Source: a candidate division SR1 bacterium
Lineage (GTDB): Bacteria > Patescibacteriota > Gracilibacteria > Absconditabacterales > Absconditicoccaceae
Direction: 5' to 3'
Assembly (NCBI GenBank): GCA_025997135.1
Contig: BNUE01000007.1
Location: 1 to 32,498, forward strand
DNA: 32,498 nt
Both the position numbers and the translations under genes were made by a program. How positions within the stretch are numbered: the first letter of the stretch is position 1; each line of letters opens with the position of its first letter. Shown here piece after piece: positions 1-13,100 of the stretch. The notes beneath the pieces were generated by a model. The model was not told where the DNA came from. It ran no database searches and was given only the letters and a program-made list of their open reading frames with translations.

Positions 1-26
1 TCAAAAACCTAGAAAAATTCTAGGTT
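1..26 (-). terminator. Rho-independent terminator-like hairpin
   Basis: A perfect inverted repeat has 9-bp arms at 6-14 and 18-26 and a 3-nt loop. Read on the minus strand it is followed by five T residues. It lies about 125 nt beyond the stop of the GH26-like gene and would end that transcript. Between it and the gene stop (27-151) I see nothing else. The short stem and weak GC content keep this moderate. Confidence 0.5.
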
Positions 27-151
27 ATGAAAGTGCTGAAAACTTGTTTAAAAAGTATCAAAATTGAGAAATCTAGTTCTTATCTACTGAGTTTGCCTCT
101 GTGGTGCATTTTGCTTGAAAATTAGTCGGGAGAATAAGCCAATATATGAAT

Positions 152-1465
152 CTAGTCTTTTGGAGTATAGATTTCGTGTAGAATTGATAGGCTGGACTGG
201 ATGTCTGAGTCAAGACGCGATATGGAAAGAAGGCGTGAAAGTAGATCTGATTTTTTTTGGTTGTTTTCAAGAGCATTTGACTGTTCTGTGGATGGAAATT
301 TCTGAGTCAAGAAGCCGTCTATCGTCTGGGCGTATTGTGCGACTTTTTTGGTGGCGATGATAGGGTGATCTGCGAGAGTTATCGGTTTAGAATTGAGAAA
401 ATATGATGCAAGTGTACTGATATCTAGCTGAGAAGCATCATAAAGAGAAAAAAAAGACTGATACATCTTGTTTTGGGATGGATTTAAGACTGCTCGATCT
501 GCTTCGCCAACGGTCGGAAACTGGAGTCAGTCTGTATAGTCGACGTTAAAGTAGGTGGCGACTAGGATTTCTGGATTTACGACGATAAAATCTTGGAGCT
601 GTAAAAGTCGTTGATCTTTGAGATCTGAGTTTTGAAGGTAGATTTCACGGGATTTGGCTGCTGAATAAGATGAGGCATATCGAACAGATGTCGTACCAAC
701 TTCATCGATAATCAGCGGTTTATTAAGTTTTTTGAGACGTGATAATGTGTTTCGTTTGGTGTCAAGTAGGATTTGTGATGGAGTGAGTCGCTGGCGACCA
801 GATGTAGCCTTGCCTCGATTGTAGAAGGTGAAACCTACTAAATCAACGTATGTGTCTCCTGGATAATAATCTTCAAAATGGAAACAATCCTTGCTGTCTG
901 GAGTGCATTGAGTGAGTGGTGAAGACTGAGATGGAGTAGTAGCTGTAGTCGGCATATCCCAGTGATTAACTGACCAATCAAAAAGGATATCGCTCTGATC
1001 TAGTCCAACCTGACGTGATAACTCTCGCACGTGAATTCGAGCTGATTTGAAAGCTGAGGGGTTAGACGACCGTGGGTACCAACCGCCATTCATCTCATGC
1101 ATCGTACGGAAAATAACTTTCAGCTTTTTTTCTTTTATTGACTGGAAAAAACGGAGATACTGAGTATCAAAAGAGCCATCTGCGACTTGCTGAGCTGTGA
1201 ATTTGTCTGGCGAAATGGTGATGTGATAAATCCTATCACGTCATAGGTCTGATGCCATATTTGAGACTGTTTGAATGACTTTGGTTTCATCTCGCGGGTC
1301 GAAAATGAAGCTGACGACTGGGATGCGGATGCCGTATTGATATTCTATGTTTTGGATATTTGAGACTGTGTTGTCTGATGATTTCAGTCAGAGGTAATAA
1401 GCAGAAATATTGGGCGATACGGCGATGATGAACAGCGAAATAATGATGAGTACTTTTCTGAACAT
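152..1465 (-). CDS. Secreted GH26-like endo-beta-mannanase-type glycoside hydrolase
   Basis: 437 aa, running from ATG at 1465 to TAG at 152, through UGA-encoded glycines (for example 527-529). The N-terminus (MFRKVLIIISLFIIAVSP) is a signal peptide or anchor, so the protein is exported. A HEMNGGWYPW stretch (H123, E124) matches the acid/base motif of GH26/clan GH-A enzymes; its final W is a CGG codon at 1070-1072. IIDEVGTTSVW carries E255, the expected nucleophile. AWIHVWELSRQVG and a later DWAV segment also match the family once CGA is read as Trp. GH26 enzymes cleave beta-1,4-mannans or mixed glucans; the substrate here is unknown. About 110 C-terminal residues after the barrel are helical-looking and unassigned. 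It is last in the operon with the metallopeptidase and giant protein, 75 nt behind the former. The GH-A fold is fairly sure, substrate specificity is not. Confidence 0.78.
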
Positions 1466-1470
1466 TTAGG

Positions 1471-1507
1471 AAAATCAGGAATAAAAAGCTGAATATTCAC
1501 TGATTTT
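1471..1507 (-). promoter_or_regulatory. Inverted repeat in the gap before the GH26 gene
   Basis: AAAATCAG at 1471-1478 is mirrored by CTGATTTT at 1500-1507, 21 nt apart, directly upstream of the GH26 ATG. It could be a weak attenuator or mRNA-processing hairpin that sets GH26 expression apart from the two genes upstream. No T-run follows on the minus strand, so it is not called a terminator. Confidence 0.25.
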
Positions 1508-1540
1508 ATAATGATGAGTTGGGTGATTTCAAGTGAAAGA

Positions 1541-4135
1541 CTAGGCTGAGATGAAGAAATATTTCTCAGAAGTGAGTTTATTACCTAATGAATCTTCAAA
1601 TCGAGCAGTTATTGTCTGAGATAGCTGAGCTGAACTATATGGTATTAGATTCCGATAACCAAATATTGAATGATTTCTCCAGATAACTGAGTCGTGATTT
1701 AATGGATGGTAAAAGTACTTAACACGTAAATGAGCATTAGTAAGTGGTGAAACTAATTTGATAGTCAGTGGAAATCGACCCTTGGATTTCATACTTTTAC
1801 ATGGCTGATTATTTATAGAGAAATAGAATACTGAAGTATCTGTCTCTGCCTCTGCACATGTGGAAGATGAATCTGGAGTATCTGGGGTATCTGGAGTATC
1901 TGGGGTGTCTGGGGTATCTGGAGTGTCTGGGGTGTCTGGGGTATCTGGGGTATCTGGGGTGTCTGGGGTATCTGGGGTATCTGGAGTATCTGGGGTATCT
2001 GGAGTATCTGGAGTGTCTGGGGTATCTGGGGTATCTGGGGTATCTGGAGTATCTGGAGTGTCTGGAGTATCTGGAGTATCTGGAGTGTCTGGAGTATCTG
2101 GAGTGTCTGGGGTATCTGGAGTTTTAGCCATTTGACAAGACGCAGTGGCTCATCAGTTTAAACCTGCACATGTTCGAGTCCGTGGTCAAGTCCCCTGCAC
2201 TGGTGAAGCTGTACCTGATGAGCAGAGATTGGCTATCGGAGCTGAGTCTCAAGTAGTAAGATGAGATGATCAGCAAAGTCCGTCAATCTTATCATCTGGA
2301 GTTTCTGGATCTGGCACATATCATTCATTCTGAAAGCAGCGGACAGAATATCAGTTTCCACGTGTAATCTCATGATGGTTAGGATAAATGCCCATTCCTG
2401 CTCATAAATCAGCAACTCCTATGTCAAAACTAGAATATGTATTCTGAATTGTCAGTCATAAACCTGGATTTGATGTCCAATATCATCACCTGTCGCTTCA
2501 TCATTCGACTGATGTCGTCAATGCGTCTCTATATCATGGAATAGGCAAAGCTAACTGCAAATGAAGATGTGCGTCTGTATCGGTATATTCATCTAGGACT
2601 GCCTGCCACTCTGCAGAAGTCGGCACATGATAACCTGCAGCACATGGTCAACGCCTGGCTTCTTCACTACCATTTCCGCCTCGCAGATTTTGATTGTCTG
2701 TAGAGTCTCGCTGATACTGCTTAATTCGCGTATTATCTGAATATGTACTGGGCAAAGTGTCTGCTGGGATAGCTACCTGAGATGAAGATGTAGCTGACTC
2801 TGGAACAGTACTTAACTGAGGATTTCGTCCATAATTATTTCCTCGCTGGAAGTATTTACCGTATGATGCACTGGTGGTACCTGCAATACTAGAACCTACA
2901 TTACATGAAGAGATGATATAATCTCAGACTATACGATCTGGTTCATTACACCCAGGGTAGGTGGTTTCGGCTTCTTCTAGATAACCTGGCTGTTTCTCAC
3001 ATCACTGGAGGATGAAAGTGGTTCCTTGAGTCTTTCAGAAAGCTGTATAACCCTGAGAAGAGTCGCAGATGTACTCACATTTGGCAGTAGATGTACAGTC
3101 CGTAACCAGCTTTTTGGTCTGATCTGAAGTCAATCACTCATCATCTCCAGGACAAAGCACTGCATTCTGAGGATCTGTTCACTGACAAGTATATGTGGTA
3201 GGTGGCTGGCTGGCTGAGAAAGTTCGCTTCGGGAAATAATTTAATTTCTGCTGAAAAATGGTACCATCTGGATCTAGAGATGACTGGTAGTTCATATAAG
3301 ATTTATTTAGGAAGATATATGAGAAAACCTCTGCATAATCCTCTGATCGTGAATTTAGAGAATACGCTCATACAAAGTCAGACGTTTTACAGTTATCATT
3401 CTGAATTTGATATGAGCTTCGGCAGATACTACGAAATGTGGAAGCCTCCTCATAATTTTTCTTTTCATTTGCATCACGGACGTGTCAATTTTCGTGAATT
3501 ACCGTCGATATTAGATATTGAAACGTATCGTAGGAAGCGGTATTGAGTAAACGATATATAATTATAGTAGCATAATTTCCCATTATTGGGTTAGTCGAAA
3601 TTGAAGTTCTCCCTAACCAACTATCACTTGCGACATAATCTTCTAATGTTCGACTGGGTTTTGCGATACCGTTACGCCATAAAGCAAGCCAAGCTTCAGA
3701 TGGTCTGTATGATCATGATGGTATTATATATTTCTCGTCCTGAATATAATCAGTAATTTTCTGTATCCATGTCCTCACCTCTGATTCTGTCAGATGGTAA
3801 TTTTTGATTTGGAGCAAATCTGTGGATGGGATCTCCTGAGCGAACAAATCATCGAGAGTGTACTCAGAAAACCAGTCATCCAGTGTCTTTAGTGGTGCGC
3901 CGTATTCGAATAATCACTCTAGGATTGTATCAGCCATATTTAGCTGGAAATCAGGTCATCTACACTCCTGAATACATCTCGGACTTCAGCTATTACAATC
4001 CATCGTCATCACCTGAGATTGACAAATATTACCTCATCCTGTATGGTCTTCGAAGATAAGAGTATCGTCCGCGAAAGCTGGAATGCTGAACGTGAAAGAC
4101 AAGGCAATAAGTGATAAAAGTCTGATTTTTTTCAT
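1541..4135 (-). CDS. Secreted HExxH metallopeptidase with FISUMP domain and Pro-Asp-Thr stalk
   Basis: 864 aa. The start is ATG at 4135, 30 nt after the giant gene's TAA; the stop is TAG at 1541. It begins with a signal peptide (MKKIRLLSLIALSFTFSIPAFA). Residues 214-218 are HENGH (Gly from UGA), a zincin HExxH motif; about 50 residues later EDYAEVFSYIF offers a third zinc ligand, as in gluzincin-type peptidases. A Cys-rich linker follows, then a FISUMP domain (about 390-600) with CNVGSSIAG, FQWGNNYG (Trp from CGA), PCAAGYHVPTSAEW and YSVRC. A short GPWTWTCAGLNGGATASC module precedes about 28 Pro-Asp-Thr repeats (about 672-755), and a beta-rich C-terminal domain of about 105 residues closes the protein. 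The order suggests a protease held off the surface on a stalk and targeted by FISUMP. Peptidase family and substrate are not resolved. Confidence 0.75.
1871..2124 (-). repeat. Coding 9-bp tandem repeat, (Pro-Asp-Thr)n, about 28 copies
   Basis: About 254 bp of in-frame 9-nt units encode Pro-Asp-Thr near the C-terminus of the metallopeptidase. Units differ only at synonymous third positions (CCA/CCC, ACT/ACC), so the amino acid sequence stays perfect while the DNA has drifted. Such rigid, acidic Pro-rich tracts usually act as extended or cell-wall-spanning stalks. Copy number may change by replication slippage without shifting the frame, because the unit is a multiple of three. Confidence 0.95.
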
Positions 4136-4165
4136 TGTTATAGAGTGAAAGAAATAAATAGATGT

Positions 4166-7100
4166 TTATTTATTTTTGAAGACTGAGAGTGAGTTGGTAA
4201 AGTCTTTGGTTCATGGTGCCATAGTTGTGGACTCAAAGATAGATGGTGAGTACTCGATCAAGAGAGAAGCTCAGTTCATAACGTATCACTGACGAGTTGC
4301 AATTGATGCATTTGGGTCGGCTGTAAACCACTGATTTAATTCAGATCTCCTATTTTTGTACAGTGATTCTAGGCTTGTTATAGAATTATCTTTTGTCAGA
4401 AGTATTCCTTGTACTTTTAGATTTCATCATTCACATCGGTTTTCTTTAGATAAATCAGTATTTCTCAGATCACCTGAAGATTTGAAGCCGTCTTTTGCAT
4501 AGAATATTCCTTTCACCTGCTGCTGTTTATCACAGTCAGAAGATTTGAATGTAATAGTACCTTTGGTAAGTAGCATCACATTTGTAGAAATATTGCCGAC
4601 AACAGTTATATTTCCAGTTGTTTGGATAATTGTTACTACTTTATTAAGATCTGAAGATGTGCCTGTCAATGTCATATCGCCTGACGCAAAGTAAATCTCT
4701 TGTGATGGAACCTTAGATATCCCCTTAGATAGTCCAAACTTAGTTCATGATAATTTGACTGCGAGTTTGGAGTATTTGGAGATGAATGATTCCATGGCTT
4801 TACTCTCCTCTGTTGTCTGCTCAACTGCTGCTCAGTGTTCTAGCACTGTATTTACTAAAGTTTCTGCATCTTTTCCAGTAAAATTTGGAATGCTAATGGC
4901 TGAGTTTAATTTCATCCTTTTGAGAATCTCGACTGAAGTTTCTAGATTTCCTGCTGGAGTCTTCTGGATAATGTATGGCTCTGTAAGGGTAAAGTTCGAT
5001 TCACAGACATCAACGTCTTGTTCAAGTTTTCGATTCTTTTTATCTGGATCACACTTCTTATATTCTGTAACTTTTAATGACAATTTGTATTCTCATAGAG
5101 TTTTATCCGTAGATTTTCGAGTAGATGCATGGTTAACATTTGTATTTGGTAGAATTGAAGTACCGCTACCAAATTCGCTGAATAGATATATTGATGTTTT
5201 TCTAGGTGAAGTGCCTCTGGATGCCTTAGTAGCTGTTAAAATAGGAGAATCTAACTCAGTAGTAAAGCACGGTACCGTAATATTGTAATACGGAGTATCA
5301 CCTTGTTTTGAGTCTCATTGATTGAATACTTGATAGTTACACTTAATAGAGTCTCTGGCGATAGCTCATGCAGTAGAACAATCAGAATCTACTGTTGGAT
5401 TACCAGAGAGTAACTGTCCATTTTCTATATTGTAATTGCCATAACCATCATCAAATAATACTCAGATATCTCCATAGAATGGGAAGATTTCTCATCTATT
5501 GATAGAGATGCCACTAGTATAAGTTGATATACATGTAAGTTTTTTACAATCTCCGTTTACTTTCTCCTGTCCTGCTGGGCACTCTCTTTGTATCTCTTCA
5601 CAAGCTGTCTGAGCTGTATTGGGTTTCTGACCAGCTGGACAAGCTTTACACACATTATTATCCATAATACTATTTGCTGAACATTTTGTACAAGGTGGAG
5701 TGTCAGTCGGATTTATTGCTCAATTTGGACATGTATCAGTATCGTCAGGGACTATGATTGTCACAGATTTGCAGACTTTTTGAGTATCTGGTGCGTCTTT
5801 GGCAAGGACACAAGCTGTATTTGTAAGTGTTCAAGTGGTGGTTATCTGGACTGTGTATGTTATTATAATCTTTTGTCATGGTCAAAGAGTTTGTTTATAG
5901 ACTCACCATTTCAGATTCATAGGATTTAATGAGTCAAAATCGAAATTTGCTGATTGGTCATTTGACTTATAAGCCATTCCTGCAGGCAAAGTGTCGTATA
6001 CATTGAAGCTGGTTTGACCATTATTACCTCTATTTTCAATAGTAAGTTTATATGTAACAGTATCTCAGCTTTTTATTCCTGTTGTTGGAATGACAGCTTC
6101 TTTCTTGATGTCGAGAACTTTCTCGTATGTAAAACCAGTAGATGAACAATCGGTAGGATTAGTGGACTCGCGGAAACAAGCCATATTTGTCGTATCTCAT
6201 GGTTTTACTGAAATAACCTGTCATGTGAGGATAATGTATCCAGACTGTCATGCTCAGACATTGAGTCCATCTCGAATAAGTGGATTTGTATTTGCATTTT
6301 TTGGGAGATTTGGTTGTTTAACTCCAAAAAGATAGAATTCTGAAGAAATGTATTTTAGTGTAGATGGAAGCGTGTCTCTGATAGAAGCGTTTGATACAGG
6401 AACAGAAGTGTTATTTGCAAATTGAATTTTATAACCTATCATATCGCCTGAATTTACTCAGTTTTGGAGAACTGATGAGTCAAGAAATGATTTATTGATC
6501 GTGAGTTTACCTGCTAAGAGTGGGTTAGGTATGGAAGCACATGACTGCTGAGGTAGAGCAGAAGCACTGGCAACAAATGAATTAGCTTTTATTTGGTTCA
6601 AAGACGGACAAGAATTTGGAATAGCTTTTCGTCTGGACTCCATAAATCTTGAATTTGAGAGAGTTTGTCATGCTTGTGCCCGCACTCCTCCATAAATTTT
6701 TGTAATATTTACAGAGATTCTATCTCCTATCATTACTGGGATCTGTCTGGTAGAATTAGATATTTCTTTACCAGCTTCCCATGCTGAATTTCCAAGTGAT
6801 GACCCTGTATAAATCTGTTTTACAACTCATGCAGTATTCTGGATTACTATCTCATAATCGTGTTTGGATGCAGCAGCTCTAGAGATATTGACTGTCATCG
6901 TGCCATTAAATTTAGCTATTACAGGGGTTTGACCTCCATTTCGGACGAACGCATCTCCGTCGATGCACACTCAAACGTCATTTCGATCGCCATTTTCAGT
7001 AGACCAATCTTCGTAGTAGAATCAGATTTGTGATAACTCATTTGATGTATCTGATGATGTATATGCAGGATCACCCTGTACAGCTACATTTTCATTACTA

Positions 7101-10100
7101 TTTGCTCACACAGGAGACAAACAATTCTCAATCTGAGCTGAAGTATTGGATACCACTTTGGTAGTGATTCTCGCAGTGACGGTTTGATTATTGGATAAAT
7201 TATTGACTGTAAAAGTAATCTTATTTCCCGCTTTAGTTCGAGATAAATTGGCGAAATCCACAGATGTAGAAGTATCAGTAATGTCTACCACCTCTAAGCC
7301 TGCCGCAACCTCATCTAAGAACTGTTGAGCCTGAGTAATATTACCATACTGTGCTGTGAAACTAACATCCCAAGAGATGATATCTCCAGCTGTATTGGCT
7401 GTGTCGATGGTTTTAAGGTAGGTTATCTTTCATTGAGTCGTTAGGTCACATTGTTTAGTCACTGGATTTCGTACTTTACCATCTGCACATCTAGTAACTA
7501 CCGAACAAGCCTGAACTGAGTAATTAGGATTTTCTGGATCAAATAGGCTGGTATCATAATATATTCCGTTAATTTCTCCATCATAAACTACTTCTCAGCC
7601 AAGTGAGGTATCGTTTTTGAAGCAACGAACGGAAAGACCAACATTACGAGTAGCTCAATCTGCAATATTAACACTCGGATCTTTAGTAATACTCATTGAA
7701 TAAGAATTTCCTTCTGATGATGATGGGGATGAAGACCAAAATCCTCATAACGTAGAAGTATAAGATACACTTCCTACGATATCTGGATTATTACCATTTG
7801 TTGAGGCATAACTGATACGTTGACCTGCAATTGGCAATTTAAGTGCATTAAACACATCTGTAGCTTTTGCTGTAATTTGACCGTATGGAGGCTGGCTATT
7901 ATATCCCCAACCGCCTGCTGTAAGTATACCTTGCCACTCAGATATACTTGGAACGTGATATCAATCAGCACAAGGTCATTGTCTATCAGCATCAGTCCCA
8001 GCACCTCTAGTGCTCTTGGTATCACCACTACCTCACCACAAATTGAGATTATTAGAAGAATCTCGATTAGTAGGGAATGAGTGAAATGAGCTACTAGAAT
8101 AATAACCCTTTATTGTATTTGGTCAATAAGATGAAGCATTTACAGAATTGAATGTTTGTGCGATATTTCCATTTGTTGGGAAAGGATAATTATTTCCCCA
8201 CTGAAAATAACTACCATAAGATGTCGTTCATACTCCAGCAACACTAGCACCTATATTACATGCAGAAATCACATAATTCCCAACATGTATGTCATCAGTA
8301 TCACAACCTGGATAGCGAGAATCCTCAGGGATAAATGGTTCTTCAATTTTACACTGACTTCCATCCCAAACATAACCATTAGCTGTATCACATCTGAAAG
8401 TACATTCTCCATTGTTATCTATTGGATTATATGTTGCAGTAATCGGAGTTGTACATAAATAACTAGGGATTCTGTTATTTGTTACACATTGTGGATCTTC
8501 TTCTGGACAGAATTGTTCCATTTCACTCGAAAATTTATCAGAATTGAGAACTGCTCAATTAGGGATATCTAAACAAACAAATCCACATGTAGCAAAGAAA
8601 GATTCCCTAGCTGTAATTGGGTTTTTTACAGGAGAAATACAATTCTGAATTGAAGTATCTACGGTAGTGTCTACATTTTTATTAAGTTTTGCATGGAGTT
8701 TACCTTCAATCATCTGACCTGATGATAAATGTACAATATTGAAAGTTATAGTCTGACCAGATACTATATAATTAGAGAATTTATTATCTCATATCGCTCG
8801 ATTAAAAGGTTCTTCAACCATACTAGACTTACTAGAAAAAGTCAGATTATCTGGTAATACATCTTCAAAAACTACATTATCTACATCACCACCTCTTGCT
8901 GTAAATGAGATATACCATGATATTCAATCTATCATAGAATCACCAATTGTTGACCTCTTGGAGAATTCTACAATTCAGTGATCTGTTTCTTTACATTCAT
9001 CTGGGCAATCGTCAGTTTCCATGATACAAGCTATTTGGATGATAGAAGCGTCACACATGGCCATAGGTTCACATTTCTGAGTCATCCAATCCCAATATTC
9101 AATTTCTGGATTACAGATTGATTTACAATACTGTCCCTCTCGATCCCATTTATAGCCAACTCAACACTCAGGAGTAGAGATATCAGCACATACTTGTCAT
9201 ATCGAGGCATACACACTATATGGTCAATAAACATCATCTATTCTAGAGTGTTCTTCCACCTCTTCGAGACAATTGTAGAGGAAACCATCATCATAATATT
9301 TTGCATTTTCATTGATTGTTGTATAAATCTCAACGATAAAAGTCTGATTTTTTTTCATTTTTCAGATATTGAACGTAAGATGATTTCCGTCATTGGTATC
9401 CGCAATTTTCATGGATACTTTATGATCAAATCCATCTACATCAAAGATCGCATCCGCATTATTATCAATAGTATAAGTCTTATAATTACCTACAAATAAA
9501 GGATCGTATGTTTGTGGGTTAATATACCGATTATCATAACCTAACTCTCCATCTGAGAAATGAGCAGAAATTTCTTTGATAGTAAAAGAAGAATCACCAA
9601 CTTTATCAAAGAATATTTTATTAAATTCAGTATCCTCACCATTATTTGTTCGAGTCAATGTCCATACTACTTTATCTCCAATCTTCTGAGTATAACCTGG
9701 TCGAACCGTCTTAGAATATGACAAATCACTAGTTCCTATCGGCTGACAATTGCCATTTTCGTCAGGCTCCTGTCCTGCTGGACATTTAGTGATAGAGGCA
9801 CAAGCCTGAGTAGCAGTTGGATCAGTGGTGTCGTAGGTTGCGGTGTTATTTGATGGGATAACTGGTTCTCACTGTGATGATGGAGTCGCTGGTGGAGTAG
9901 CTCATCTCGAAGCAAGAGTAGCACATTCTGAGGTGCCATTGATCGTCATACATACTTTATTATCTGTAGTTCGCATCTGATCTACTACTACCGCAATTTC
10001 CATAGTTTCTCCTGCAGGTAAAGGGATATTCGTCCATGATAAAGTATTACCCTGATTGGTATGACCATAAGAGTGATCATAATCTGCTGAACTAACGCGA

Positions 10101-13100
10101 GAATTAGCAGGTACAGTATTCTGAAGTGAAGAAATCGTTACAGGCTGAGCCGTAGTATTCATGAGTGTAATTTTGTACTCTATCTGAGTTGGTCATGAGA
10201 TTTTTTGATTATCTGGCACGTAGTCCAGAGATAGTTGGGTTCCTGCCGAGTTAACCTGTCAGTTGAAGACTACTTCTCAGCCATAAACATCATCGTTTTT
10301 AAAACATCTAACTGAAGCTCCATATGTTGTATCATAATCTTGGATAGTTAAATCATTATGACCTCCATTGGAAGCAGAATTATTTTTGGCTTTATCCATT
10401 CATACATTGAATATTTGTCTGGTATCTGTTCAAAGTATGTAATCACCTAAAATATAGCCTGTCCATTGATAAATAGTTCTAGCCTGACTAGTTATATAAA
10501 TTGGATTACATTTAGTTCAAGCGGGTGGAACAATATTTGGGACGATGTACGTATATGTTTGAGGGACCTGTTTTCAATTAACTTCTTTACAACTTCAGTC
10601 TTCTACATAATAATATCTAAACCTATAATCAGGACTCGAAGATCGATAATATCACGCTAATCACCTCTGAAATACTGCTGGAGAATAACCATCAGATGCA
10701 TAATAATCACCATCATTATACCTAAATCATGCAAATGGTAATTTAAAGTATTGCTGAAAGTTGGCTCAAATAGAAGGACAAGTTATATAACTATAAAGAT
10801 TATGATCTTGAGTACACGTAACTCATTTATCTGCAGCTCGTGCTGTCATCAAATCAAGCCATTCTTTCATCGAAGGCACATGATAACCTGAAGGACAAGG
10901 TCAGCGTCTATCAATATCTGTTCCAGTTCCTTCCTCAATAAATATTTTGGTTGGATCTAGTCAATCATGAGTACCTCCCCAAAGATTATTAGAATTAAAA
11001 CTCCATATATTTTTATCAAATCGTGCAGAATTATTAAACACAAAAGTATCATAAGTAGTTTGAGACGGCAAGTTTTTAGCTACATTTATCAAATTAGATG
11101 ATGATATACCGTTTTTGGTTTTTATATTTCAGGTATTACTAAATCCATAATTGTTTCCTCGTTGAAACTGACATCCATAAGAATCTACTCAAAGTCCTGC
11201 AGTAGATGCTCCGACATTACATGATTTCATCGTATATACTTTACCTCAAAGGGTGATAGAAATATCAGCAGTATCACATGCAACTGTCGTATCACATACA
11301 GTTATAGATGTCTGAATGGTTGTATTACAATCAGCACCAGTCCAGCCACTTGCACACTCAAAACCACAGCTACTAGCTCATTTTACTCGAGGCTGATTAG
11401 CTGAAGTTGGTGTACCTGCTGTGAAAGTTGCGTTTGGATAACTTGGCTGAGGGATTGCACAAGAATTACTTGGTGGTGTGATATCTTCTACACAAGTATT
11501 AGCTCCCTCTAGATGATAACCTATAGCACAGTGAAAACTACATTCCTGACTGCTACCTGATGCCTGATACATAGTAGGGAATGGTTGAAGTGCAGGAAGT
11601 CAGTTTATCTGATGCCACGTAGATCATACATTTCGGACTGTTCCTGTGCTAGGTTTAGGAGCACATGGTATATCACGCTCCTCTGGCATTCAATGTGTAT
11701 CAGAACATGTAGCTCCTGTCCAGCCAGCCATACACTCAAAACCGCAGCTACTAGCTCATTTTACTCGAGGCTGATTAGCTGAAGTTGGTGTACCTGCTGT
11801 GAAAGTTGCGTTTGGATAACTTGGCTGAGGGATTGCACAAGAGAATACCTCAAATGGCTCTGAATGTCCGTCATCAGAAACAACAGGAGAAATACAATTC
11901 AGAATTTCTGACTCTTGTTCTGGATCGTTATTGACGAAGGTTAGAATTTCCACGCTCACAGACTGACCTGAATTCATTTTATCGAGAGTAAAAATTACAT
12001 CTTTCCCACTCTTCTCAGCTGTAAAAACTGCATTCATCTGCCCTGGAGGAGTAAGCCATATTGGATCACTAAATCCGCTGATAATAGCCAAAATATCACC
12101 TGTAACTGTATCTATAAAAGATGTTTTCTTGATATTTTGTCAGCTAATGGCTGTGAAGGTAATAGTCCAAGACTGAAGTAATCCATTTGATTCACCTGTA
12201 GCGACTTTGGTAAACTGGATAATTCCATCACCTGTGCCTGTATCTGTGCCTGTTGGCTGACAGTTCTGTGTTTGCTCATTTCGTGAATGATCTACAGGAC
12301 AACAATCGCCTGTTGGTGTTTGCCTCTCGATAGGACAGACAAATTCTCCGTCACTCGACGCACATGAAGGCTTCGCTTGCAGATTTCTACAAACTCACTG
12401 TAATGGCTGAATCTTGGATCATAAAGGAAATCGGAAATGTACTGGCTGAGTAGGATGACCAGTATACCAGCCCAATGATCCATTTAATAGATCCCCTTTC
12501 CCATATCGAAATGATGGAAAATTAACTTCAATAGTGTCTCCAGACTCTACTGTAATTCTAGCATAATCAAATCGATGTTCCTGTCCCCAAGCTGGTATAT
12601 AATGACCTAAGTTTGAAGGTCTGGTGGTATCTCAGAATGTATTACCTGAGTAAATAGCTCAAATAGTACCATCTGATCTCTTGACTATAATCTGATAATC
12701 GTGGGTTCGAGCGGCTGCACGCTGAATTTCTACATCTAAAATACCTCAGTGTAAAACTCTGATTGTATTACCAGAGTAGATTACTGATCATGACTGTCAT
12801 ATAAAACAGAGTTCTGCATCATTTCGATCATTATCAGTGGCATCTTCCATATGAACTCATACTAATTTTACTAATTCTCAGAATCTCTCATCATCAGATT
12901 CATCACCTGATAGAGATGCTCACTCTAAACCAAGACAATTATTGATGACTGTAGCTACATCTCATGTAACTATCTCTCATGAAACAGAAATTAGCATCTC
13001 TTGACCTGTCAAAAGTTCATCAATGGTAATAGTAAGTACATTACCTGAAAACTCATAATGTAATCACTCTGGGAGAGAAGTGGCAGGAGGAGTTGGGAAA

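Noticed and set aside
1871..2124. Possible CRISPR array
   Set aside because: The units are contiguous 9-mers without spacers and lie inside a coding frame; no cas genes are present.
1858..2135. Plus-strand ORFs with Val-Ser-Gly or Leu-Gly-Tyr repeats
   Set aside because: They are the reverse complement of the Pro-Asp-Thr repeat; any frame stays open through a 9-bp repeat. The minus-strand frame joins a signal peptide, a peptidase and FISUMP domain.
3202..5288. Plus-strand ORFs at 3202-3546, 3826-4059 and 4755-5288
   Set aside because: They are antisense to well-supported minus-strand frames with motif evidence (HENGH, DUF11-like and C-terminal domains) and carry no recognisable features.
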